A stretch of DNA of 64,000 bases from Leifsonia sp. 71-9 (GTDB lineage: Bacteria; Actinomycetota; Actinomycetes; Actinomycetales; Microbacteriaceae). The notes below the pieces were generated by a model. The model was not told where the DNA came from, ran no database searches, and saw nothing but the letters and a program-made list of their open reading frames with translations. The stretch covers positions 129,990-193,989 of the forward strand of contig NZ_MKVJ01000001.1 of assembly GCF_001898805.1 (NCBI RefSeq). The letters are read 5' to 3'. The position numbers and the translations under genes were made by a program. Each line of letters begins with the position of its first letter. Within the stretch, counting starts at the first letter, position 1. Of this stretch, positions 35,295-47,236 are shown in pieces.

Positions 35295-36395
35295 GTGAAG
35301 GTTCTGGCAGCGATGAGCGGGGGAGTGGACTCCGCAGTGGCGGCGGCGCGTGCGGTCGAGGCCGGCCACGACGTGGTCGGCGTGCACCTCGCCCTCAGCC
35401 GGATGCCCGGCACGCTGCGCACCGGCAGCCGCGGCTGCTGCACCATCGAGGACTCGATGGACGCCCAGCGCGCGGCGAACATCATCGGCATCCCGTACTA
35501 CGTGTGGGACTTCTCCGAGCGGTTCAAGCTCGATGTCGTCGACGACTTCATCGCCGAGTACGCCGCCGGCCGCACCCCCAACCCGTGCATGCGCTGCAAC
35601 GAGCGGATCAAGTTCGCCGCGCTGCTCGAGAAGGCCCTCGACCTCGGCTTCGACGCCGTGTGCACCGGGCACTACGCCGCCGTCGTCACCGACGAGCACG
35701 GCAACCGCGAGCTGCACCGTGCCAGCGCCTGGGCCAAGGACCAGTCCTACGTGCTCGGAGTGCTCACCGCCGACCAGCTCGCGCACGCGATGTTCCCGCT
35801 CGGCGCGACCCCGTCGAAGGCGGAGGTCCGCGCGGAGGCCGAAGCGCGCGGCCTCAGCGTCGCGAACAAGCCCGACTCGCACGACATCTGCTTCATCCCG
35901 GACGGCGACACCCGCGGCTGGCTCGCCGAGCGCGTGGGTGCCGAGACCGGCGACATCCTGGACCGCGAGGGCAACCGCATCGGCAGCCACGAGGGCGCGC
36001 TGGCGTTCACCGTCGGGCAGCGCAAGGGGCTCAACATCGGCTACCCGTCCGCCGACGGCCGTCCGCGCTTCGTGCTGGAGGTGCGGCCGAAGGACAACAC
36101 GGTCGTCGTCGGCCCGAAGGAGGCGCTGGACATCGCGGAGATCGCGGGGTCGCGCTTCACCTGGGCCGGGCTCGCGCCCGCCGATCCGGCCACGCCGTTC
36201 GACTGCGACGTGCAGATCCGCGCCCACTCCGACCCCGTGCCCGCGGTGGCCTTCGTGGCGGACGGCGAGCTCGTCGTGCGCCCGCACACCCCGCTCGACG
36301 GCGTCGCCCCCGGCCAGACCGCCGTCGTCTACGTCGGCACCCGCGTGCTCGGCCAGACCACGATCGACCGCACCGTCTCCGCCGTCCCCGCCTGA
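35295..36395 (+). CDS. mnmA: tRNA-specific 2-thiouridylase MnmA
   Basis: This 366-residue enzyme thiolates U34 of tRNA-Lys, tRNA-Glu and tRNA-Gln. It has the PP-loop ATP motif [12 protein letters not shown] at the N-terminus, the first catalytic cysteine in [12 protein letters not shown], the second in [16 protein letters not shown], and [12 protein letters not shown]. The length is normal. The sulfur source is probably the neighbouring cysteine desulfurase. The GTG start at 35295 fits the -10 box at 35283-35288. Confidence 0.96.
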   Translation: MKVLAAMSGGVDSAVAAARAVEAGHDVVGVHLALSRMPGTLRTGSRGCCTIEDSMDAQRAANIIGIPYYVWDFSERFKLDVVDDFIAEYAAGRTPNPCMRCNERIKFAALLEKALDLGFDAVCTGHYAAVVTDEHGNRELHRASAWAKDQSYVLGVLTADQLAHAMFPLGATPSKAEVRAEAEARGLSVANKPDSHDICFIPDGDTRGWLAERVGAETGDILDREGNRIGSHEGALAFTVGQRKGLNIGYPSADGRPRFVLEVRPKDNTVVVGPKEALDIAEIAGSRFTWAGLAPADPATPFDCDVQIRAHSDPVPAVAFVADGELVVRPHTPLDGVAPGQTAVVYVGTRVLGQTTIDRTVSAVPA

Positions 36396-36400
36396 CCCGC

Positions 36401-36465
36401 CCGCACATTCGGCACGAATGCGGGGTATGGCGCGCGGTATCCCGCGATTCGTGCCGAATGCGCAC
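36401..36465. repeat. Inverted repeat of nested palindromes after mnmA
   Basis: Arms with a perfect 14-bp match (36406-36419 and 36447-36460) flank a 27-base GC-rich centre that also partly pairs. Each arm is itself a small inverted repeat, ATTCG-N3-CGAAT. There is no T run. It could end mnmA transcripts, but the double dyad also looks like a pair of protein-binding sites placed about 40 bases apart upstream of ligA. Confidence 0.55.
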
Positions 36466-36504
36466 GGGCCGGGGAGGCGCCGTGGCGGTGTCGGCGGCGC
36501 TGCC

Positions 36505-38889
<2,385 letters not shown>

Positions 38890-39051
38890 AACTGTCAGTC
38901 AAAGCGCGGACAGGATCCGAAGTCTCCCCCTGAATCGGGGGTAGAACGGCCTGCCGACGTCCATGTTTTCCCCGGTAGCATTCAGGGGTGCGCTCACCCG
39001 GTGCGCACTGCAAGGGCTTAGCTCGCTCGCTCTCGGAGGGACCCGGACGGA

Positions 39052-40338
39052 GTGCTGGTCGGCTTTGCAGCTGTTTCCATTGTGACCTCGGCAGTCTCGG
39101 GACTGACCGGGGCCTTCGTCGTGCCCGTCGACACCGTCGTCGCGCCGGTGTCGCACACCGTCGCGGTCGCCGGGATCACCTCCGACGCTCCGGTGTCGGG
39201 AGCCTCCTCCGTCACGGCGTCCTCGACCCTCGGGCGGCTCGCCGGCATCAGCGCCTCCGCCCTCCCCGCCTTCCTCTCGGGACACCGCTCCGAGATCGAC
39301 AAGCTGATCGCCGACCCGCCCGCGGCGACCGACGTCAGCCGGGTCTGGTCGATCCTCGACGCCAAGCAGCAGGCGGTGCTCCTGAAAGAGGCCCCCCACC
39401 TCATCGGCAACCTCGAGGGCGTGCCGTACACGGTCCGCGGCCGCGCCAACGCGCTCGACCTCAAGCGCACCATCGCGTCCGCGACCAGCGACCTCAAGTC
39501 CGAGCGGGGCAAGACCCAGCGCCTCGTCCTCCAGCGGCAGCTGACGACCCTCGGCAACGTCAAGGCGGCGCTGGAGAAGAAGGACGGCGTCACACGGACC
39601 CTCGTCTCGCTCGACACCTCCTCCGACGCCAAGGCGGCCATCGTCGTCGGCGACCTGAGCACGGCGAAGTACGTGAGCGTGCTCGTCCCCGGCATGTACA
39701 TGTCCGTCGGGGAGCAGATCGAGGCGTGGGCCGCGGTCGCACAGGACCTGCACGACCAGGAGGCCGGCTTCCTGAAGCGCGTGGCCGGATCCCGCGCCGG
39801 AGGGAGCACTCCCGGAGTCGCGGTCGTCGCCTGGATCGGCTACCAGACGCCGGTGCTCACCAACATCGGCGGGCTGGCGCTCGCCCAGCAGGGGGCGGAC
39901 AGCCTCGAGCGCACGCTGGAGGGGATCAGGAGCCTCCGCGCGGCCGACCCGCCCTACCTCAGCGTCTTCGCCCACTCGTACGGCTCGACCGCTGCGCTCC
40001 TCGCCCTGGAGCGGGGAACGGTGCAGGTCGACGCGCTGGCGCTCATGGGGTCGCCCGGCAGCGACGCGCAGTCGGTGAAGGACCTCTCGGTGCGCGGCGG
40101 CAACGTCTGGGTCGGCGAGGCACCGATGGACCCGATCGTCGACAGCGCGTTCTTCGGCAGCGATCCGGGCTCGCCGTCCTACGGCGCGAAGAAGATGGGC
40201 GTCGGCGGGGCGGTCGACCCGATCACCCACCGCACGCTCGCGGGGTCGAGCGGCCACAACGAGTACTTCACCGCCGGCACCGAGTGCATGCGCAACCTCG
40301 CGATGATCGGGATCGATCAGGGGCGCCTCGTCCTCTGA
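39052..40338 (+). CDS. Exported DUF1023 alpha/beta hydrolase
   Basis: This 428-residue protein begins with a hydrophobic export segment, followed by helical sequence (about 60-190) and a DUF1023 hydrolase domain. The nucleophile serine is in FAHSYGS near residue 306, and GSSGHNEYF supplies the likely histidine. DUF1023 proteins are actinobacterial, mostly exported, and of unknown substrate. The GTG at 39052 is used because the frame is closed by a stop just upstream (39019-39021), and TCGGAGGG lies 11 bases before it. A TAGCAT -10 candidate at 38976-38981 suggests a leader of about 60 bases. The 38890-39051 gap shows nothing else. Confidence 0.78.
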   Translation: MLVGFAAVSIVTSAVSGLTGAFVVPVDTVVAPVSHTVAVAGITSDAPVSGASSVTASSTLGRLAGISASALPAFLSGHRSEIDKLIADPPAATDVSRVWSILDAKQQAVLLKEAPHLIGNLEGVPYTVRGRANALDLKRTIASATSDLKSERGKTQRLVLQRQLTTLGNVKAALEKKDGVTRTLVSLDTSSDAKAAIVVGDLSTAKYVSVLVPGMYMSVGEQIEAWAAVAQDLHDQEAGFLKRVAGSRAGGSTPGVAVVAWIGYQTPVLTNIGGLALAQQGADSLERTLEGIRSLRAADPPYLSVFAHSYGSTAALLALERGTVQVDALALMGSPGSDAQSVKDLSVRGGNVWVGEAPMDPIVDSAFFGSDPGSPSYGAKKMGVGGAVDPITHRTLAGSSGHNEYFTAGTECMRNLAMIGIDQGRLVL

Positions 40339-40353
40339 TCCGGCCGACGCCCG

Positions 40354-40359
40354 CATAAT
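40354..40359 (+). promoter_or_regulatory. -10 box deciding the phosphoesterase start
   Basis: CATAAT contains the first two bases of the ATG at 40358 and ends 7 bases before the ATG at 40367. Transcription should begin at the second ATG, which makes it the start codon. Confidence 0.5.
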
Positions 40360-40366
40360 GGACGGG

Positions 40367-42163
40367 ATGGGATCCGACGACGAGCAGCGGGACGCTGCGC
40401 AGCGGGATGGCGCGCAGGCGGACGGCGCGCAGCAGGAGAAGCGCGGCTCGTCGCGCCGCGCCTTCCTCAAGAGCGCCGGACTCGTGGCGGCCGGCGCCGT
40501 CGCCGGCGGCACCGGGGGAGCGGCGGCCGGTGCCGCGTTCGCGTCCCGTCCCGTGCCGGGGGAGGCTCCGCGCGCCGAGCCCGGCGAGGAGTACCCGCCG
40601 CTGCCCCCGCGGGCGACGCCGGGCTTCGACCACCTGATCGTGCTCATGTACGAGAACCGGTCGTTCGACAACCTCCTGGGCTGGCTCTACGACGAGAAGA
40701 GCCTCCCGAAGGGCAAGCGCTTCGACGGGCTGGCGTTCGGCGACTACGCCAACCCCGATCCCAACGGCGGCCCGGACATCGCCGTGCACGCCTATGAGGG
40801 CACCACCGATTTCGTGATGCGCCAGCCGTCGCCCGACCCGGGCGAGGTGTACCCGCACGTCAACACCCAGCTCTTCGACGTCGTGGATCCGCCGTCGAAC
40901 GCCGACGCCCTCGTCAAGGACATGCTGCCGCCGTACAACGCGCCGCGGCCCGGGCAGAAGCCGGGGATGGACGGCTTCGTCCGCGACTACATCGGGGTGC
41001 TGCGCAAAGACACCGGGCAGGAGCCGGGGGTGGACGACTACCGCCGGATCATGGGGTCCTTCACCCCGGACATGCTGCCGGTGTTCTCGACCCTCGCCCG
41101 CCAGTTCGCGGTCTACGACGACTGGCACTGCGCGGTGCCGTCGCAGACCTTCTGCAACCGGTCGTTCTTCCACGCCTCCACCTCCCACGGCTACGTCGAC
41201 AACGCCGGCGACGGGGGACTGCGCAAGTGGTTCGATCCCGCCAACGACGCGCCCACGATCTTCAACCGGCTGGAGGAGGCGGGGCGCACCTGGCGCGTGT
41301 ACTTCGACGACCGCCAGCTGATCTCGCTGACGGGCTTCATCCACGCCCCTGCGCTGGAGCCGTACTGGCACACCAACTTCCGGACCATGTCGCACTTCTA
41401 CAAGGACGTCGAGGAGGGCACGCTGCCCGACTACGCGTTCGTCGAGCCGCGACTGCTCTACGACCACAACGACATGCACCCGCCGGGCGGCCCGGCCACC
41501 GAGGAGGAGGTCGGCGGCGAGGTCATCGTCGGAGGCGCCATCTCCGACGTGCGCGCGGGCGACCTGCTGCTCCACAACGTGTACGAGGCGATGCGCTCCT
41601 CGCGCAGCGCGAAGGGCTCCAACGCGCTGAACACGATGCTGCTGGTGACCTTCGACGAGCACGGCGGCACGTACGACCACGTGCCCCCGGGCCCCGCGAC
41701 CCCGCCGGACCGGAGCGGTCCCGGGGAGAACGGCTTCCTGTTCGACCGGCTCGGCCTGCGCGTGCCGGCCATCGCGATCTCCGCCTACACGGAGCGCGGG
41801 TCCATCCTGCACGAGGAGATGCACCACGGCGCGGTGATCGCCACGCTGTGCGAGATGTACGGGCTGGAGAACCTGACGGAGCGGGATCGCGGTGCTCGCA
41901 CGCTGCGCGACGCCGTCAACCTGTCGACGCCGCGCCAGCCGGGGACCTGGCCGGACACGCACCCCCAGTACCTTCCGGCGAACCCGGAGGCCGACGCCCC
42001 GGCGCCCGGCGACCAGGACCGCCCGCTGAGCCCGCCCGGGGTGGGACTGGTCGGCCTGCTGACCGCTCGCTACGGCAAGCCGGGCGACGCCGTCCCGGTG
42101 ACGTACCAGGAGGCGTACGAGGCCGTGCACCGGCTCGGCCTCGGGCTCTTCGGCGAGCAATAG
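40367..42163 (+). CDS. Tat-exported phospholipase C-like phosphoesterase
   Basis: This protein of 598 residues (from 40367) has a twin-arginine signal, [11 protein letters not shown], followed by a hydrophobic Ala/Gly stretch. The phosphoesterase domain starts with [20 protein letters not shown], whose Glu-Asn and Asp form the metal and nucleophile region of the acid phosphatase/phospholipase C family, and includes [16 protein letters not shown] later. Substrates in the family are phospholipids or other phosphate esters outside the cell. Tat export implies folding and metal loading in the cytoplasm. It is followed by the gatC promoter. Confidence 0.88.
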   Translation: MGSDDEQRDAAQRDGAQADGAQQEKRGSSRRAFLKSAGLVAAGAVAGGTGGAAAGAAFASRPVPGEAPRAEPGEEYPPLPPRATPGFDHLIVLMYENRSFDNLLGWLYDEKSLPKGKRFDGLAFGDYANPDPNGGPDIAVHAYEGTTDFVMRQPSPDPGEVYPHVNTQLFDVVDPPSNADALVKDMLPPYNAPRPGQKPGMDGFVRDYIGVLRKDTGQEPGVDDYRRIMGSFTPDMLPVFSTLARQFAVYDDWHCAVPSQTFCNRSFFHASTSHGYVDNAGDGGLRKWFDPANDAPTIFNRLEEAGRTWRVYFDDRQLISLTGFIHAPALEPYWHTNFRTMSHFYKDVEEGTLPDYAFVEPRLLYDHNDMHPPGGPATEEEVGGEVIVGGAISDVRAGDLLLHNVYEAMRSSRSAKGSNALNTMLLVTFDEHGGTYDHVPPGPATPPDRSGPGENGFLFDRLGLRVPAIAISAYTERGSILHEEMHHGAVIATLCEMYGLENLTERDRGARTLRDAVNLSTPRQPGTWPDTHPQYLPANPEADAPAPGDQDRPLSPPGVGLVGLLTARYGKPGDAVPVTYQEAYEAVHRLGLGLFGEQ

Positions 42164-42166
42164 AAT
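42161..42166 (+). promoter_or_regulatory. -10 box of the gatCAB operon
   Basis: TAGAAT overlaps the stop codon of the upstream phosphoesterase gene. Transcription from near 42173 would give a leader of about 50 bases before gatC. Confidence 0.45.
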
Positions 42167-42225
42167 CGATGTAGGCCGCCGGGCGCACCCGCGGCACCTC
42201 AACACACCAGCACCGACGGAGACGT

Positions 42226-42522
42226 ATGTCCGAAATCAGCGCAGAACAGGTCGCGCACCTGGCGAGTCTCGCCAGGATCGACCTCAGCCCGGAAGAGATC
42301 GAGAGCCTCACGAGCGAACTCGGCCAGATCGTGGAGTCGGTCGCCAAGGTGCAGCAGGTCGCCGGGCCCGACGTGCCGGCCACCAGCCACCCGCTGCCGC
42401 TGACGAACGTCTTCCGGCGCGACGAGGTCGTGCCGTCGCTGACGGTCGACCAGGCGCTCTCGGGCGCCCCCGCACGCGACGGCGACCGCTTCAAGGTCGC
42501 CGCCATCCTGGACGAGGAGTGA
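42226..42522 (+). CDS. gatC: Aspartyl/glutamyl-tRNA amidotransferase subunit C
   Basis: This 98-residue protein has the GatC helices ([31 protein letters not shown]) and the extended belt that wraps around GatA and GatB. GatCAB converts Glu-tRNA-Gln and Asp-tRNA-Asn to the correct amides in bacteria lacking the direct synthetases. It is the first gene of gatCAB, with the gatA ATG 3 bases after its stop. Confidence 0.96.
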   Translation: MSEISAEQVAHLASLARIDLSPEEIESLTSELGQIVESVAKVQQVAGPDVPATSHPLPLTNVFRRDEVVPSLTVDQALSGAPARDGDRFKVAAILDEE

Positions 42523-42524
42523 CC

Positions 42525-44072
42525 ATGACGGACCTGACCAGACTCAGCGCCGCCGCCCTGGCCGACCTGCTCGCGGCGGGCGAGGTGTCGTCCGTCGAGG
42601 CGACCCGCGCCCACCTCGAGCGCATCGAGGCGGTCGACACCGACGTGCACGCGTACCTGCACGTGGCGGGGGAGAAGGCCCTCCGCACCGCCGCCGAGAT
42701 CGACGGCCGCCGCGCCGCCGGGGACGCCCTCGGGGCCCTCGCCGGTGTGCCGGTGGCGATCAAGGATGTGCTCGCGACCAACGACATGCCGTCGACCTCC
42801 GGATCGAAGATCCTCGAGGGCTGGCTGCCGCCGTACGACGCGACCGTCGTGCGCAAGCTGCGCGAGGCCGACCTCGTCCCGCTCGGCAAGACCAACATGG
42901 ACGAGTTCGCGATGGGCTCCTCCACCGAGCACTCCGCGTACGGCCCCACCCGCAACCCGTGGGACCTGGAGCGCATCCCCGGCGGCTCCGGCGGCGGTTC
43001 GGCCGCGGCCGTGGCGGCCTTCGAGGCGCCGTTCGCGCTCGGGTCCGACACGGGCGGCTCCATCCGCCAGCCCGCCGCCGTGACCGGCTCGGTCGGCGTC
43101 AAGCCGACCTACGGCGGCGTGAGCCGGTACGGCGCGATCGCGCTGGCCAGCTCCCTCGACCAGGTCGGCCCCGTCTCGCGCACGGTGCTCGACGCCGGGC
43201 TGCTGCACGACGTGATCGCCGGGCACGACCCGCTCGACTCGACCTCGCTCTCCGACACCTGGCCGTCGATGGCCGCCGCCGCCCGCGCCGGGCAGGCCGA
43301 GGGCGCCCTGCGCGGCGTCCGCGTCGGCGTCATCAAGGAGATCGCCGGAGAGGGCTTCCAGGCCGGCGTGAAGCAGCGCTTCGACGAGGCGGTGGCCCTC
43401 CTCGAGAGCGCCGGCGCCGAGGTCGTCGAGGTCAGCGCCCCGAGCTTCGAGTACGCCGTCGCCGCCTACTACCTGATCCTGCCGGCCGAGGCGTCCAGCA
43501 ACCTGGCGCGCTTCGACTCCGTGCGCTTCGGCCTCCGCGTCGACCCGCAGGACGGCCCGGTCACGGTCGAGCGCGTCATGGCCTCCACCCGCGACGCCGG
43601 CTTCGGCCCCGAGGTGAAGCGCCGCATCATCCTCGGCACCTACGCGCTGAGCGCCGGCTACTACGACGCCTACTACGGCAGCGCGCAGAAGGTCCGCACG
43701 CTCATCCAGCGCGACTTCTCCGCCGCGTTCGAGAAGGTGGACGTGCTGGTCAGCCCGAGCGCGCCGACCACGGCGTTCAAGCTGGGCGAGAAGCTCGCCG
43801 ACCCGATGGCGATGTACCTCAACGACATCACCACCATCCCGGCGAACCTCGCCGGTGTGCCCGGGATGGGCCTGCCGATCGGCCTCGCGCCGGAGGACGG
43901 CCTCCCCGTCGGCATGCAGCTGATGGCGCCGGCCCGTGCCGACGCCCGGCTCTACACGATCGGCGCCGCCCTCGAGCGGCTGCTGGAGGAGAAGTGGGGT
44001 CGCACCCTGCTGAGCCAGGCCCCTGACCTGGCCGCCACCGAGATGTTCGCGAGCGAAGAGGGAGCCGTCTGA
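42525..44072 (+). CDS. gatA: Glutamyl-tRNA amidotransferase subunit A
   Basis: This 515-residue amidase-signature enzyme frees ammonia from glutamine for the complex. The Ser-cisSer-Lys triad is visible: lysine in VPVAIKDVL near residue 78, and the serines in [12 protein letters not shown] and [13 protein letters not shown]. The ATG at 42525 is 6 bases from GAGGAG. The overlapping GTG at 42519 is possible but lacks a spaced ribosome site. The stop overlaps the gatB start (TGATG). Confidence 0.97.
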   Translation: MTDLTRLSAAALADLLAAGEVSSVEATRAHLERIEAVDTDVHAYLHVAGEKALRTAAEIDGRRAAGDALGALAGVPVAIKDVLATNDMPSTSGSKILEGWLPPYDATVVRKLREADLVPLGKTNMDEFAMGSSTEHSAYGPTRNPWDLERIPGGSGGGSAAAVAAFEAPFALGSDTGGSIRQPAAVTGSVGVKPTYGGVSRYGAIALASSLDQVGPVSRTVLDAGLLHDVIAGHDPLDSTSLSDTWPSMAAAARAGQAEGALRGVRVGVIKEIAGEGFQAGVKQRFDEAVALLESAGAEVVEVSAPSFEYAVAAYYLILPAEASSNLARFDSVRFGLRVDPQDGPVTVERVMASTRDAGFGPEVKRRIILGTYALSAGYYDAYYGSAQKVRTLIQRDFSAAFEKVDVLVSPSAPTTAFKLGEKLADPMAMYLNDITTIPANLAGVPGMGLPIGLAPEDGLPVGMQLMAPARADARLYTIGAALERLLEEKWGRTLLSQAPDLAATEMFASEEGAV

Positions 44073-45571
44073 TGGCCGGTGCGGAACTGATGGACTTCGA
44101 CAAGGCCCTGGAGCTGTTCGAGCCGGTGCTCGGCTTCGAGGTGCACGTCGAGCTCAACACCAAGACGAAGATGTTCTGCGGCTGTGCCAACGAGTTCGGC
44201 TCGGGCGCGAACACGAACACCTGCCCGACCTGCCTGGGCCTGCCCGGCGGTCTGCCGCAGGTGAACGAGAAGGCGATCGAGTCCAGCATCCGCCTGGGCC
44301 TCGCGCTCGGCTGCGGGATCGCCGAGACGAGCCGCTTCGCCCGGAAGAACTACTTCTACCCGGACACCGCGAAGAACTTCCAGACCTCGCAGTACGACGA
44401 GCCGATCGCGCACGACGGCTCGGTCACGATCGAGCTGGAGTCGGGCCGCGAGGTCACCGTGCTCATCGAGCGCGCCCACATGGAGGAGGACGCGGGCAAG
44501 CTGACGCACGTCGGCGGCGCCACCGGCCGCATCCAGGGCGCGGACTACTCGCTCGTCGACTACAACCGCGGCGGCGTCCCGCTCGTCGAGATCGTCACGC
44601 GGATGATCGAGGGCGCCGAGGCCGACGCGCCGGAGATCGGTCGCACCTACGTGCGGGCGATCCGCGACATCGTCAAGGCGCTGGGCGTGTCCAACGCGCG
44701 CATGGAGGAGGGCAACGTCCGCTGCGACGCGAACGTGTCGCTCCGTCCCCGCGGCTCCGGCACGCTGGGCACCCGCACCGAGACGAAGAACGTCAACTCG
44801 CTGCGCTCCGTCGAGCGCGCGGTGCGGTACGAGATCCAGCGCCAGGCCGCCATCCTGGCCGCCGGGGGCACGATCACCCAGGAGACCCGCCACTGGCACG
44901 AGGACACCGGCACGACCAGCGCCGGCCGCCCGAAGAGCGACGCGGACGACTACCGGTACTTCCCGGAGCCGGACCTGGTGCCCGTGGCCCCGAGCCGCGA
45001 GTGGGTCGAGGAGCTGCGGGGCACGCTGCCCGAGCAGCCCTCCCTCCGCCGCAAGCGCCTGGCCGCCGACTGGGGCTTCACCGCTCTGGAGTTCCAGGAC
45101 GTCGAGAACGCCGATCTGCTCGACGAGGTCGAGGCCACCGTCGCCGCGGGCGCGAACCCGGCCGCCGCGCGCAAGTGGTGGACCGGTGAGATCGCCCGCC
45201 TGGCGAACGCGTCGAACGTCCCCGCCGGCACGCTGGTGAGCCCGGCGCACGTCGCCGAGCTGGCCGGGCTGGTCGAGGCAGGCACGCTCACCGACCGCCT
45301 CGCCCGCCAGGTGCTGGAGGGCGTCGTCGCCGGCGAGGGCCGCCCGCAGGAGGTCGTGGACGCCCGCGGCCTCGCGGTCGTCTCGGACGACGGCGCGCTC
45401 ATCGCCGCGATCGATGAGGCGCTGGCCGCCCAGCCGGACGTGCTCGCGAAGATCCGCGACGGCAAGGTGCAGGCCGCCGGCGCCGTCATCGGCGCGGTCA
45501 TGAAGGCGATGAAGGGCCAGGCCGACGCCGCACGCGTGCGCGAGCTCGTCCTGGAGCGCGCCGCGCAGTAG
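44072..45571 (+). CDS. gatB: Aspartyl/glutamyl-tRNA amidotransferase subunit B
   Basis: This 499-residue kinase-like subunit recognises the misacylated tRNA and carries out the ATP-dependent amidation. Signatures are [16 protein letters not shown] at the start, a Cys pair in CPTCLGLPG (zinc site with the earlier CGC), [25 protein letters not shown] and [12 protein letters not shown]. The C-terminal YqeY-like tail domain is complete. It is the last gene of the operon and is followed by a hairpin. Confidence 0.97.
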   Translation: MAGAELMDFDKALELFEPVLGFEVHVELNTKTKMFCGCANEFGSGANTNTCPTCLGLPGGLPQVNEKAIESSIRLGLALGCGIAETSRFARKNYFYPDTAKNFQTSQYDEPIAHDGSVTIELESGREVTVLIERAHMEEDAGKLTHVGGATGRIQGADYSLVDYNRGGVPLVEIVTRMIEGAEADAPEIGRTYVRAIRDIVKALGVSNARMEEGNVRCDANVSLRPRGSGTLGTRTETKNVNSLRSVERAVRYEIQRQAAILAAGGTITQETRHWHEDTGTTSAGRPKSDADDYRYFPEPDLVPVAPSREWVEELRGTLPEQPSLRRKRLAADWGFTALEFQDVENADLLDEVEATVAAGANPAAARKWWTGEIARLANASNVPAGTLVSPAHVAELAGLVEAGTLTDRLARQVLEGVVAGEGRPQEVVDARGLAVVSDDGALIAAIDEALAAQPDVLAKIRDGKVQAAGAVIGAVMKAMKGQADAARVRELVLERAAQ

Positions 45572-45588
45572 CGCCCCCATCGAGTGGT

Positions 45589-45630
45589 CGAGACACGCCG
45601 TGCGAGCATCCGCTCGCACGGCGTGTCTCG
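45589..45630 (+). terminator. gatCAB terminator hairpin
   Basis: A perfect 18-bp stem (45589-45606 with 45613-45630) and a 6-base loop lie 17 bases after gatB. The T run is missing, as is common for actinobacterial terminators. Confidence 0.8.
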
Positions 45631-45684
45631 TCAGGTGGATGCTCTCGCGTGGACACTCCCAGCCTCGCGCGGCAGAGTAGACGC

Positions 45685-46242
45685 ATGGGCGTCTTCACTC
45701 TCGGCGGGCTGACCTCGGCTCCCGCCTCCTCTCGCACCGACCTGCTCGCTCCGGCCGCGCTCGACACGCTGACCGCGCTCGGCTGGCTGGACGACGTCGG
45801 CGTGGTCGAGATCGACCCCGACGTCTCCGACACCGCTGCGACGCGCGAGGAGTTCGGCCTGGATGCCGCGACCCTCGCCAACTGCGTCGTCGTCGGCGGC
45901 AAGCGCGAGGGCGTCGAGCGGATCGCGGCGTGCGTCGTGCTCTCGACGACCCGCGCCGACGTCAACGGCACCGTCAAGCGGCTGCTGGATGTGCGCAAGG
46001 CGTCGTTCCTCCCGATGGACCGCGCGGTCGAGCTGACCGGGATGGAGTACGGCGGCATCACGCCGATCGGCCTGCCCGACGGATGGCCGGTCCTCGTCGA
46101 CTCCCGCGTCGAGCAGGCGGAGGTCGTGATCGTGGGCTCCGGAGTGCGCCGGTCGAAGATCCTCGTGCCCGGCCGCCTCCTCGCCGCCCTGCCGGACGCG
46201 CAGGTCATCGACGGCCTCGGGCTGGAGATCCCCTCGGCATGA
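45685..46242 (+). CDS. YbaK-like aminoacyl-tRNA deacylase family protein
   Basis: This 185-residue protein keeps the YbaK fold pattern: NCVVVGGKREG, ACVVLSTTRADVNGTVKRLLDVRKASF with the conserved lysine, TGMEYGGITPIGLP, and VGSGVRRSKILVPG. It differs from the standard YbaK at 31429-31926 in most other positions, so it may edit another mischarged tRNA or be a regulator. Its place right after gatCAB, a system that handles deliberately mischarged tRNA, suits a quality-control role, which is inference. CAGAGT ends 6 bases before the ATG. It is coupled to the next gene by an ATGA overlap. Confidence 0.8.
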   Translation: MGVFTLGGLTSAPASSRTDLLAPAALDTLTALGWLDDVGVVEIDPDVSDTAATREEFGLDAATLANCVVVGGKREGVERIAACVVLSTTRADVNGTVKRLLDVRKASFLPMDRAVELTGMEYGGITPIGLPDGWPVLVDSRVEQAEVVIVGSGVRRSKILVPGRLLAALPDAQVIDGLGLEIPSA

Positions 46243-47156
46243 GCGGACTCCTCCAGCCGGTGCGCTCGCGCCTGATCGAGACGCTCGCGGGCCGTTCCGA
46301 CGCGGTCCCGGAGTGGATCGTCGAGCTCGAACGCGGCGACGACGAGGGCTACTTCGGTCCCGGCAGCGCCGCGTGGGTCGTGCACGGCGGGATGCCGACG
46401 CTCGTCGCGGGCATCCGCGCGCTCCTGCTGCAGGCGCTGCACCCCGGCGCCCTGGCCGGGGTGCGGGAGTTCTCCCGCTACCGGGAGGATCCGCTCGGCC
46501 GCCTCGCCGGGACGATCCGCTGGATCCACACCGTCACCTACGGCAGCACCGAGCAGGCCGTCGCGAGCTCCGCGATGGTCCGCTCGCTGCACAAGCGGGT
46601 GGCGGGCACGTTCGTGGACGGCCACGGCGTCACGCGTCCGTACTCGGCCAACGATCCCGAGCTCGCCTCCTGGGTCCACCTGGCGTTCACGGACGCCTTC
46701 CTGACGGCACACGAGCGCTGGGGCGCCCCCATCCCGGGCGGGTCGGACGGGTACGTGGGCGAGTGGACGCGTGCCGCCCGCCTGATGGGGGTGGAGGATG
46801 CTCCCACGACCGCCGCCGAGCTGCGTGCCGCGATCGACGCGGTCACCGACGCGGGCGAGCTGCGGGGAGGCCCCGAGGTCGAGGAGATCGTCCGCTTCAT
46901 CCGCCGACCCCCGCTGCGCCGGATGCTGCGCCCGTCGTATCGCGTGCTGTTCCGCGCGGCCGTCTCGACCCTCGAGCCGCGGCATCGGGCGATGCTCGGG
47001 TTCCGCGAGCGGGCCGGCGACCGCTTCATCCCCATCGATCGCGCCACGGCGGCCGTGCTGGGCGGTGCCGGCGCACTGCTCGGGCCGATTCCCCAGGCCG
47101 AGCTCTCGGCCCGCAGCCGGTTGAGCAGACTGTCAGAAGAGCGCGGTCGCGCATAG
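46239..47156 (+). CDS. MpaB/DUF2236 oxygenase family protein
   Basis: This 305-residue protein has the DUF2236 pattern: GPGSAAWVVHGGMPTLVAGIRALLLQALHPGALAGV, then RLAGTIRWIHTVTYGS with HxxxT, and NDPELASWVHLAFTDAFL with the conserved histidine. The family includes latex-clearing protein Lcp (a haem oxygenase) and fungal MpaB. Cofactor and substrate of this member are unknown. It overlaps the YbaK-like gene by 4 bases. Confidence 0.82.
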   Translation: MSGLLQPVRSRLIETLAGRSDAVPEWIVELERGDDEGYFGPGSAAWVVHGGMPTLVAGIRALLLQALHPGALAGVREFSRYREDPLGRLAGTIRWIHTVTYGSTEQAVASSAMVRSLHKRVAGTFVDGHGVTRPYSANDPELASWVHLAFTDAFLTAHERWGAPIPGGSDGYVGEWTRAARLMGVEDAPTTAAELRAAIDAVTDAGELRGGPEVEEIVRFIRRPPLRRMLRPSYRVLFRAAVSTLEPRHRAMLGFRERAGDRFIPIDRATAAVLGGAGALLGPIPQAELSARSRLSRLSEERGRA

Positions 47157-47236
47157 CGGCTCATCCGGGCCGATCGGCGTTACGCTGAGTCCTGCGCCCG
47201 CCCATAGATGAGCGGACCTCAGCTGTGGAGGTGCAC

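Noticed and set aside
38988-40358. A 456-codon frame starting at a GTG 6 bases after TAGCAT
   Set aside because: It fits the leaderless spacing, but its product is an Arg-rich shadow of the DUF1023 gene. TAGCAT is better read as the promoter of that gene with a leader of about 60 bases.
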